A stretch of 5,109 nucleotides of DNA from an uncultured Kiritimatiellota bacterium. Lineage in GTDB: Bacteria; Verrucomicrobiota; Kiritimatiellia; RFP12; UBA1067. Each line of letters opens with the position of its first letter. Within the stretch, counting starts at the first letter, position 1. The position numbers and the translations under genes were made by a program. The notes below the pieces were generated by a model that had not been told where the DNA came from, did no database searches, and worked only from the letters and a program-made list of their open reading frames with translations. The stretch lies in the NCBI GenBank assembly GCA_934675625.1, contig CAKURH010000143.1:1-5109 (forward strand), read 5' to 3'. Of the stretch, positions 1 through 5,109 are shown one piece after another.

Positions 1-91
1 GAAGGTTCACTTCAGTCAATAGGGTACGCAACATTTTGAAGATTAGTCAGTCAGCCAACTGGCAAACTCGGGTTATATCATATATGAACGC
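1..91. other. Non-coding end of the window, no terminator seen
   Basis: Downstream of the last gene. It is AT-richer than the genes and contains gtcagtcag, the near-palindrome gccaactggc and catatatg. No stem followed by a T tract is visible on the minus strand, so the end of the transcript is not located, and no gene or promoter can be supported. Confidence 0.4.
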
Positions 92-313
92 CTACGGGCG
101 GCGTTCGCCGAGATTGCCGGGATCGGGGCAGAGATTCGTCTTCATGTCCCATTCGAGGTTGCGGTCAAGCGGCGTCGGGTTGAGGCAGTAGAGGAATCTG
201 ACGCCTTCCAAACTGGAGCCGTTGAAGTAGTTGGGCTCCCTTCCAACACCGGCACGGATTTTCACGAATTGAAGTCTGAGTCGATCCTTGTATGCTTTGA
301 AGAGTTCGCTCAT
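92..313 (-). CDS. 73-residue protein sharing the C-terminal motif of the upstream 330-residue protein
   Basis: Starts at ATG 313-311, which overlaps the TGA of the 196-residue gene as ATGA, and ends at TAG 94-92. No ribosome binding site precedes it, so expression would depend on translational coupling. There is no signal peptide: the N-terminus MSELFKAYKDRLRL is charged and amphipathic. Residues 33-54 run SSLEGVRFLYCLNPTPLDRNLE, and the NPTPxDxNLE part is the same as near the end of the 330-residue protein; the DNA shares 13 identical bases. After it comes WDMKTNLCPDPGNLGERRP. As I remember this protein family, NPTPxDRNLE with a following DxKxNL is its usual C-terminus, so this gene is probably the tail of a degraded paralog given a new start, or a small companion protein. 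Whether it is translated cannot be seen. Confidence 0.6.
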   Translation of the reverse strand: MSELFKAYKDRLRLQFVKIRAGVGREPNYFNGSSLEGVRFLYCLNPTPLDRNLEWDMKTNLCPDPGNLGERRP

Positions 314-900
314 CGGAAGATAACCGCAATTCCCGTCGTCGAGACCTCGACGTCAAACCGTTCGTCACAGGCGTCCGGGCCGCGCGCCGTCAGTCGCATC
401 CTGTCCCAGTTCGCATCGTACAGCCAGCTCGGCGGGGCTGCGGTGATGGCGGCGAATGCCGCCCCGACTTCGTTCGAGATCGAGAGGCCCCGCATCACGC
501 GATGCTTCACGGCACAGTTCCACCGCAGAATCCGTGCCTCCCCGTTCGTGCCGACGGACAGTTCCTCGAACCGCTCGCCCGTCGGAACGCGCTCGATGAA
601 GTACCGTCCACAGGCCCAGCCGACCCGGATGTCAGACCCCCAGAAGGAGAGTGAGCCATCGCCGTCGTCGTCCCGACCAAAAGCGATTTCGACGTTGTTG
701 GACAAAGTTCCCCTAAATGAGAGTTCAACGTTGAGCCCACACACGCTGGGCATCGTCTGATCAAGCGAATGGCAGACCGTCACTTCCGTATCGGCGAATT
801 CCGACACTGGCAACGGCGGCAGGGGGCGAGCGAGGGCCAACCCAACAGTGCGGGAAAACACCGCAAGAGCAAGAACCGACTTCATTGTCATGGATTTCAT
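310..900 (-). CDS. Small exported protein with DxDxDG motif, function unknown
   Basis: 196 residues from ATG 900 to TGA 312-310. In-frame ATGs also occur at 891 and 885; none has a strong ribosome binding site (weak AAGACGG before 900), so the exact start is uncertain. Residues 6-24 form a signal peptide ending GLALA, with likely cleavage before RPLPPLP. The mature part is beta-rich with Cys at 43, 54, 97, 129 and 178. The region NVEIAFGRDDDGDGSLSFWG (69-88) has a DxDxDG core like an EF-hand or calcium loop but lacks the usual acid at loop position 12. Later motifs are GWACGRYFIERVPTGERFEE (94-113) and WLYDANWDRMRLTARGPDAC (159-178). Similar DxDGDG...GWxCGxxF proteins occur, as far as I remember, next to giant secreted proteins in gut Verrucomicrobiota relatives; no function is known to me. 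It starts 14 nt after the previous gene and overlaps the next by 4 nt. GC is high, unlike the preceding gene. Confidence 0.87.
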   Translation of the reverse strand: MKSMTMKSVLALAVFSRTVGLALARPLPPLPVSEFADTEVTVCHSLDQTMPSVCGLNVELSFRGTLSNNVEIAFGRDDDGDGSLSFWGSDIRVGWACGRYFIERVPTGERFEELSVGTNGEARILRWNCAVKHRVMRGLSISNEVGAAFAAITAAPPSWLYDANWDRMRLTARGPDACDERFDVEVSTTGIAVIFR

Positions 901-917
901 TACCGTCTTTACGGCTA
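901..917 (-). promoter_or_regulatory. Short possible hairpin spanning stop and start of neighbouring genes
   Basis: The coding strand reads TAGCCGTAAAGACGGTA, where CCGT and ACGG can pair around an AAAG loop and the outer TA/TA can extend the stem past one bulged G. It contains the TAG of the 330-residue protein and ends at the base before the ATG of the 196-residue protein. It could influence reinitiation, but a stem this short may well be chance. Confidence 0.25.
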
Positions 918-1907
918 CCGCCTACCCTCACGCCTTGGCTCAAGGTTCGTATCATTCGGCGTCGGGTTGTAGATCACGTTGAAGGACAACGCTGCCTTTT
1001 CGTCTCGTGAACAGGAAAACTCGAGATCGGAGATCTGGAAATAACGACACTCCCGCAGCACCCCGTCATCAGAAACTTTGCAACGGCTTCTGCAAACAAG
1101 CACCTTTGACGCATCGAATCGTGTGCCCTCCAGACGAACGACAAGCCCACGTTTATCACGCACGGGACGCTCCGCGAACTCAAAGTTTGCCATGTATGTC
1201 TGGTTTGTCAATGCCATATACGGGCCTCCGTACTCACTATTAGAGCATTTAGGGACATAATACCCCCCCGCAAAGCGTCCTGAAAACCGTATCTTCAACG
1301 CAATGCCCGTATACTCGCGAACATTATACAGGCCATCCCAAGAAACAAACACATCGAAATCATTGACTTCGCCTATCCCATGGGGTTTCACGAAGTCATA
1401 CTTCTCGACATCAAATCCAACCCATTCATTTAAAGCCTTAGTCCTCCGCCAATCACACGACACTCCTCTTGATGCAACAGGATGCTTTATTCGACGCAAG
1501 ACAACATCGCACCGAATTCCCCACGGTTGCCATTTGTCATTTCTAACCTCGTACTCATGTCCCATTTCAATCAGGCAGATTTTTTTGTGAGACTTGTAGT
1601 GGCCGACCTTCTCCACCCGAAAGTGGATAGACCGGCTCACTTTCCCCTCTAAAACGGCAATGCCCTTACCATCTGTCGCTTTCTCGTACGATCTGCTTCC
1701 GTCCGACAAGCCCATCTCGAAGAACGCCTTTACCGTGGCATTTGAGACTGGGCGACCGTCGTTGTCCACAACCGACACGACGACTCGCGCCTCGGCACCG
1801 TTGCGCAATGCCTTGTCAAATGCCGTCTGCACCCACGCAAAAGACGACATCACAGTGAACACTGACATGTACAAGAACACTGCATACGCACTGATACTTT
1901 CATTCAT
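915..1907 (-). CDS. Exported protein with Ig-like/carboxypeptidase-regulatory-like domain
   Basis: About 330 residues from the ATG at 1907 to TAG 917-915. The ATG is preferred over an in-frame TTG at 1913 because GGGAGA (1921-1916) sits 8 nt before the ATG but only 2 nt before the TTG; the TTG would add a Lys that suits a signal peptide, so it is not excluded. Residues 5-24 are hydrophobic (signal peptide, possible cut after SSFA, or an uncleaved anchor). Residues about 40-113 contain VVVSVVDNDGRPVSNATVKAF and then TDGKGIAVLEGKV, the pattern of Ig-like/transthyretin-like domains such as CarboxypepD_reg. The rest is beta-rich, with motifs FVKPHGIGEVNDFDVFVSWDG and CRSRCKVSDDGVLRECRYF, and ends with NPTPNDTNLE (314-323). 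I remember similar proteins from gut Kiritimatiellae/Lentisphaerae genomes but know no function for them. The ATG lies inside the end of the hydrolase gene, suggesting coupled translation. Parts of the gene are about 40-43% GC, far below the flanks. Confidence 0.88.
   Translation of the reverse strand: MNESISAYAVFLYMSVFTVMSSFAWVQTAFDKALRNGAEARVVVSVVDNDGRPVSNATVKAFFEMGLSDGSRSYEKATDGKGIAVLEGKVSRSIHFRVEKVGHYKSHKKICLIEMGHEYEVRNDKWQPWGIRCDVVLRRIKHPVASRGVSCDWRRTKALNEWVGFDVEKYDFVKPHGIGEVNDFDVFVSWDGLYNVREYTGIALKIRFSGRFAGGYYVPKCSNSEYGGPYMALTNQTYMANFEFAERPVRDKRGLVVRLEGTRFDASKVLVCRSRCKVSDDGVLRECRYFQISDLEFSCSRDEKAALSFNVIYNPTPNDTNLEPRREGRR
1900..1907 (-). promoter_or_regulatory. Eight-base stop/start overlap (ATGAATGA)
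   Basis: The ATG of the 330-residue protein at 1907-1905 and the TGA of the hydrolase gene at 1902-1900 lie within ATGAATGA. Overlap plus the nearby GGGAGA favours reinitiation or coupled translation, so the two proteins are likely made in related amounts from one mRNA. Confidence 0.6.
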
Positions 1908-4900
1908 CTTCAAGGTCTCCCATTTCTTTTACCTTTTCAAAAAACTTGTAGGTGTAGTAGTACGAAACATCTTTCATGTCTGAATGGAGCCATTGATCCG
2001 TCCATTCAGACGTAATCAGCCAACCAAATTTTCGCGAAGGCCATCCGTTCGGGCGAGAGACGCCTTTACCGTTAGCCGCGAAATTCAAATCAATCATGTT
2101 TTCTTTTAGTAGGCCGGCACCCCAAGCCGTCGCCCCGCACGCCGGCGTCCGAGCTGGGATTCCCTGCGCAAGGTGCGCGTCGCGCACGAAGAGGGGAATC
2201 GATCTTGCGTCCATACTTGCCGGGCGAATCCCGAAGACCGTGTTCGTCCGCAGCTCCGCCTCGCCCATCAGCCAGGCGTTGGTCGGCTGCACCGCATTAT
2301 AGCCGAGCAGGTTCTCGCGTATGCCCCAGCCCGACCAGTCCGTCGTGCCGAGCCGGAATACCAGCCCCGAGCGCCCCTTGCCGAGCTCCTGCTTGTGCCA
2401 CGAGTAGCGCTCGTACTTCTGGTCCCAGTTCTCATATCCGTCGCTCACCCAGAGCCGATTGTTCTCGTACAGCTCCAGAACGTGGTCGCCCGTCGAGTAG
2501 AAGTTCACGGCGACGTTCGCGACATCCGCAAAGCGACCGGCCCACGTCAGCCTTGCGCGGTCGTCACTCCCGTCGTCTTCAAACAGGCGATACCATTCGT
2601 TCACGCGGGCTTTCGGAGGGTACTCATTCCAGTCCCGATGGACAAGCTGCGGCACACGGAGCGACGGGCTTGCGTCGTAGGCCTCCGCCGGGACGGCCGA
2701 GTTGCACATGAGGTAGCGCGAGACGGCGAGCCCGTGGTCCTGGATCATGGACGAGACGACCATGTTGCCGAGCGAGTGCGCCATGACGACCTTCTCGCCG
2801 GGAATGCCCTTGAGGACGGGCGCAAGGCCTGCGGCGACGGCAAACGCGTTCGAGGCGTTCTCGTGGTAGTTCGCGGGGCTTCCGATGTCACTGCGCCAGT
2901 CCACGTTGTAGAAGTCGGCCTTGACGCCCGCAAGCCAAAGCCGCTTGAAGAGGATGTCACCCCAGATTTCGGCCTCGGCGTCCGAGACGTTCGCGCCATG
3001 CAGAAAGACGAGCGACTTCGCGAACGTCTCTCCCGGCGCGCGTCGGAGCAACGTCGGTCGCCCGACATTCACACCCGAAAGAGGGCGTCCGTTGACCCAT
3101 CCGTACATATCCCTGACCGAGCGGATGTCCATCGGGAGCACGTGCGAATAGACGACCGCATCCCCGATGCGCACCTCGGCGACGAGCGAGACGCCGGCGC
3201 GCGTCGCCTCACAGAGCATCACGCCGGATTCCGCCGAGAGGCGCGCGAGATCCGCGTACGCGAACGCGCTCCCCTCCGGCGGCAGGGCCGCGAGCGGGGC
3301 CGTCGCGAGCGCGTCGCCGTCCAGCGTCGTGCGCGGCGCGGTCTGGACGGTGCCCGCCTCGTTCCAAGGCACGTCCGCAAGGCAGTAGTTGAACGAGTCC
3401 GCCGAGACGGGGCGGACGACGTAGGTCGCGCGACTGCCCCACGCCGCCCTGAAAGACGAGAAGTCGAGCGCGACAGGGAAGAAGTTCACGAGGTCGAACG
3501 TGCCGTTCACCCTGAGGTCGTCCGCGTTCCGAGATCCGTCAGAGGACGCGCCGATGCAGTCGCCCTTGAACGTGTCGCCGTTGAACCAGTAGCAGAAGGG
3601 ACGCCCCGCAATCCACGCGGCGACGTCGGCCTCGTCAATTTTCCCGTCGCGGTTCACGTCCAGCCGCAGGGGCGGCGCGACCGCCGTGAGCCTTTGCCGC
3701 GCGACGTCCTCGACGAACCGGCCGCCGAACACGCCCCAGTAGCGGAAGACGAGCGTCGCCGCGCCGGGGGCGGACGCCGTGACGGAGACCGCCGTCCGCG
3801 AGGTGTCGGCGTCCGTCGCGCCGCCCACGAGCCGCCGCCACGCGGCCAGTGAGACGTCCTGCGGCCCGCCGTCCGAGGACGCGATTTTCCGGTAAGTGGC
3901 CGACCCCGGACCCCACACCCAAAACGCGAACGGCGCGGACGCGCCCTCGAAGCCGACATGGACGTTCCCGCCGGGAAGGCCCACGGCCGTCACGAGCTCG
4001 AGCGCGGCCGCCTCGGCGGCGTTCGTCGCGACGGGGACCGGGAGGCCGAAGTCCGCGTTCAGGGCGTCAAGCGCGGCGAGGTCGACGCCGGGCCTGCGCA
4101 CGCCGACGCCGAGGACGGTGTATGCGCCGTTGAGGCACACCGCCCCGTTCGTCGCGAACGAGACGAAGGCGTCGCCGACGTCCCGGCTCGGACGCGCCCC
4201 CGCGAGGCGCACGTCGACCGTCTCGGTCGCGGACTTGAAGTCGAGGCCGTCCGCGTCGACGGCCTTCAGGCGGTCGGACTGGTACACGACGGCAACTCCG
4301 TTCGTCGCGTGGTCGGGGCACGGACAGCAGCGCGGCGCGTCGGAATCCGGCACCTCCAGACGGATCGGCGGCGTGAACTGAAGCGGCTCGCGGATCTTCA
4401 GGACGCCCGTCAAATGTGGCCAGTTCGTGGCGGCGGTCTCGTAGTCGCCGGGCTGCGGCTCGCCCGCCTCCTCGGTCGCGCCTCCCGGACGCTCGGTCTC
4501 GGGCGCGCCCGAATGTCGGCAGTTGCCGCAACAGTCGCAGCCCGTTCCGCACAGCTCCCAGACGCAGTGCCAGCAGGGATCGTCCTCGTCATCCTCTTCG
4601 TCGTCCTCGTCCCGGCTGCCGTAGTGCCGTCCGGCGGACGGGTCTTCCTCGTCCTCCTCCGGCGGGGGCGGGCAGAAGCGCGCCGTCTGGGTGAATGTCG
4701 TCTGACCAAAGAGGTAGTCGGGGTGGTCGAGCGTGTAGGAGACGGGCGTCGTCGTGCGCCCGTCGAAGCGGCCCGTCAGGCGCGCGGAGCGCGGCGGGGC
4801 GTTCTCGACCGTAATGGACGTCGGGGCCGTCCACGTGCAGGTGAGGGCGGCGGCGTCCGCGCCGACGGGCAGCGTCACCTCCCTCTGCCGCGCGCGGTAG

Positions 4901-5109
4901 TCGTGGAAGCAGGGGACGGTCGCGGACACGTTCGGGAAGTTGATGCGCCCCGTCGGGCGGTGCGCCGCGAGGTCGGGGAGCCACCCGAAGGCGAAGTCGG
5001 CGGACGAGAACGAGACGGCGAGCGTGCCGGAGGCGCGGAGGTAGAGCGGAACCGTCTGCCCGCGCGGCACGGGGAGGAGGAGACAGGGGATGTTGGGGGG
5101 TTGGGTGTT
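1900..5109 (-). CDS. Large modular exported protein with C-terminal alpha/beta-hydrolase domain (5' end outside window)
   Basis: The frame is open through the window edge at 5109, so the gene is 5'-partial; the GTG at 5070 is an internal Val codon, used here only as residue 1 for numbering. It ends at TGA 1902-1900. Modules in order: beta-rich region (about 1-132); acidic and Cys-rich linker (133-184), with a further CCPC at 248-251; beta-rich, TN/TNG-containing middle (about 255-465); dockerin-like calcium loop DVNRDGKIDEADV (471-483); a segment with NADDLRVNGTFDLVNFFPV (515-533); a beta region ending SVRDMYGWVNGR (651-662); and an alpha/beta-hydrolase domain (about 684-1056). The hydrolase shows an HG oxyanion-type motif (691-692), nucleophile elbow AHSLGN with Ser766, and candidate acid Asp862 and His1029. 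This suggests hydrolysis of an ester or similar bond outside the cytoplasm; the substrate is unknown. Export is inferred from architecture because the N-terminus is missing. The last 200 bases are much poorer in GC than the rest. It overlaps the next gene by 8 nt. The hydrolase fold is fairly sure, the role is not. Confidence 0.9.
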   Translation of the reverse strand, partial: NTQPPNIPCLLLPVPRGQTVPLYLRASGTLAVSFSSADFAFGWLPDLAAHRPTGRINFPNVSATVPCFHDYRARQREVTLPVGADAAALTCTWTAPTSITVENAPPRSARLTGRFDGRTTTPVSYTLDHPDYLFGQTTFTQTARFCPPPPEEDEEDPSAGRHYGSRDEDDEEDDEDDPCWHCVWELCGTGCDCCGNCRHSGAPETERPGGATEEAGEPQPGDYETAATNWPHLTGVLKIREPLQFTPPIRLEVPDSDAPRCCPCPDHATNGVAVVYQSDRLKAVDADGLDFKSATETVDVRLAGARPSRDVGDAFVSFATNGAVCLNGAYTVLGVGVRRPGVDLAALDALNADFGLPVPVATNAAEAAALELVTAVGLPGGNVHVGFEGASAPFAFWVWGPGSATYRKIASSDGGPQDVSLAAWRRLVGGATDADTSRTAVSVTASAPGAATLVFRYWGVFGGRFVEDVARQRLTAVAPPLRLDVNRDGKIDEADVAAWIAGRPFCYWFNGDTFKGDCIGASSDGSRNADDLRVNGTFDLVNFFPVALDFSSFRAAWGSRATYVVRPVSADSFNYCLADVPWNEAGTVQTAPRTTLDGDALATAPLAALPPEGSAFAYADLARLSAESGVMLCEATRAGVSLVAEVRIGDAVVYSHVLPMDIRSVRDMYGWVNGRPLSGVNVGRPTLLRRAPGETFAKSLVFLHGANVSDAEAEIWGDILFKRLWLAGVKADFYNVDWRSDIGSPANYHENASNAFAVAAGLAPVLKGIPGEKVVMAHSLGNMVVSSMIQDHGLAVSRYLMCNSAVPAEAYDASPSLRVPQLVHRDWNEYPPKARVNEWYRLFEDDGSDDRARLTWAGRFADVANVAVNFYSTGDHVLELYENNRLWVSDGYENWDQKYERYSWHKQELGKGRSGLVFRLGTTDWSGWGIRENLLGYNAVQPTNAWLMGEAELRTNTVFGIRPASMDARSIPLFVRDAHLAQGIPARTPACGATAWGAGLLKENMIDLNFAANGKGVSRPNGWPSRKFGWLITSEWTDQWLHSDMKDVSYYYTYKFFEKVKEMGDLEDE
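1903..3021 (-). other. Alpha/beta-hydrolase (lipase/esterase-like) domain of the large protein
   Basis: Residues about 684-1056 of the large protein. The strand SLVFLHG is followed by a helix-rich stretch and YNVDW; then comes the strand KVVMAHSLGNMVVSSM, whose AHSLGN is a G/AxSxG nucleophile elbow with Ser766 (codon 2775-2773). The next strand SRYLMCNSAVP and the strand VAVNFYSTGDHVLEL place Asp862 (codon 2487-2485) where the family has its catalytic acid. The best His candidate is His1029 (codon 1986-1984) in WLHSDMKDV, just before a Tyr-rich terminal helix; His863 and His892 are alternatives. The interval of about 167 residues between Asp862 and His1029 is long for a simple hydrolase and probably contains a lid or insertion. 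The domain assignment rests on motif order only. Confidence 0.8.
1916..1921 (-). promoter_or_regulatory. Ribosome binding site that decides the start of the 330-residue protein
   Basis: The coding strand reads GGGAGA here, followed by an 8-nt spacer CCTTGAAG and then ATG at 1907. The site lies inside the last codons of the hydrolase gene. It supports the ATG over the TTG at 1913, which would be far too close. Confidence 0.6.
3622..3660 (-). other. Dockerin-like calcium-binding loop within the large protein
   Basis: Residues 471-483 read DVNRDGKIDEADV, matching the DxNxDGxIDxxD pattern of type I dockerin and related EF-hand-like loops. True cohesin-binding dockerins carry two such repeats; only one clear copy is visible. 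About 20 residues later a segment with NGDTFKGD and SRNADDLRVNGTFDL could contain a second, unusual acidic site. In large secreted bacterial proteins a single loop of this kind usually stabilises structure by binding calcium rather than docking to a scaffold. Calcium binding is inferred from the motif. Confidence 0.75.
4519..4674 (-). other. Acidic and cysteine-rich linker module
   Basis: Residues 133-184 of the large protein. After Cys133 and a PPPP turn comes an acidic block EEDEED, a short basic/aromatic break, and then 11 consecutive Asp/Glu residues (154-164). This leads straight into seven cysteines within 19 residues (166, 169, 174, 178, 180, 181, 184; spacing C-x2-C-x4-C-x3-C-C pattern with C-x-C-C-x2-C at the end). 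It separates two beta-rich regions. It could be a disulfide-stapled hinge, a metal-binding knot or a calcium-dependent spacer. I do not recognise a named domain here. Confidence 0.7.
4579..4611 (-). repeat. Low-complexity GAC/GAG/GAT tract encoding 11 acidic residues
   Basis: On the coding strand the tract consists only of Asp and Glu codons (GAC, GAG, GAT, GAA), giving an imperfect trinucleotide repeat. A second, shorter acidic stretch lies at about 4642-4659 and encodes EEDEED. Tracts of this kind can change length by replication slippage in steps of whole codons, so the linker may vary between strains. No function beyond its place in the acidic linker is visible. Confidence 0.7.

Noticed and set aside
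1..91. Rho-independent terminator after the last gene
   Set aside because: The only inverted repeats are 4-5 bp with no following T tract on the minus strand.
269..760. Plus-strand open frame of 163 codons
   Set aside because: Antisense to the 196-residue gene and the start of the 73-residue gene; Ser/Pro/Arg-rich product without domain signs, signal peptide or ribosome binding site.
1911..1913. TTG at 1913 as the start of the 330-residue protein
   Set aside because: It lies only 2 nt after GGGAGA, too close for use, while ATG 1907 is 8 nt away. Kept as a possibility because it would give the signal peptide a positive charge.
2173..3852. Long plus-strand open frame of 559 codons
   Set aside because: It lies fully antisense to the hydrolase gene in very GC-rich DNA, where stops are rare. 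The product is dominated by Arg, Ala, Val and Pro with no motif, whereas the minus strand encodes recognisable domains.
5068..5070. GTG at 5070 as the start of the large protein
   Set aside because: The frame stays open for 13 more codons to the window edge, reading NTQPPNIPCLLLP before this Val, and there is no signal peptide after it. It is an internal codon of a gene that begins outside.
92..5109. Polymorphic toxin and immunity system
   Set aside because: The GC change near the end of the large gene suggested an exchangeable tip. However, the tail completes a hydrolase domain, two of the downstream proteins carry export signals and show no immunity-type features, and no Rhs, CDI or toxin motif is visible.

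Overview
The window holds four genes, all on the minus strand and read from high to low coordinates. Spacing is very tight (8-nt overlap, 14-nt gap, 4-nt overlap), so they probably form one transcription unit. There are no RNA genes, mobile elements, CRISPR arrays or plus-strand genes that I can support.

The first and largest gene (5109 down to 1900) is cut by the right edge of the window; at least 1069 codons are visible and the start lies outside. It encodes a modular, probably exported protein: a beta-rich N-terminal region, an acidic and cysteine-rich linker, a long beta-rich middle, one dockerin-like calcium-binding loop with a conserved-looking follow-on segment, then a C-terminal alpha/beta-hydrolase (lipase/esterase-like) domain. 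The second gene (1907 to 915) encodes an exported protein of about 330 residues, with an Ig-like or carboxypeptidase-regulatory-like domain after an N-terminal hydrophobic segment. The third (900 to 310) encodes a 196-residue protein with a signal peptide and a DxDxDG motif. The fourth (313 to 92) encodes 73 residues whose C-terminal part carries the same NPTPxDxNLE motif as the end of the second gene, so it looks like a small relative or a remnant of a paralog.

The overall picture (very GC-rich DNA, a giant multi-module secreted protein with TN/TNG-rich beta segments, and small co-transcribed exported proteins) resembles loci I remember from uncultured gut Kiritimatiellae/Lentisphaerae-type members of the Verrucomicrobiota (PVC group). 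That placement is from memory of protein style, not from a search or a marker gene, and is moderate at best. Base composition is mosaic: hand-counted 60-base blocks reach 77% GC in the middle of the large gene, fall to 32-50% over its last 200 bases and to 40-43% in parts of the second gene, and return to 67% in the third gene.

How the genes work together is not known. The best supported statement is that a large extracellular or surface hydrolase-type protein is made together with two or three small exported proteins. Positions 1-91 downstream of the last gene hold nothing recognisable.
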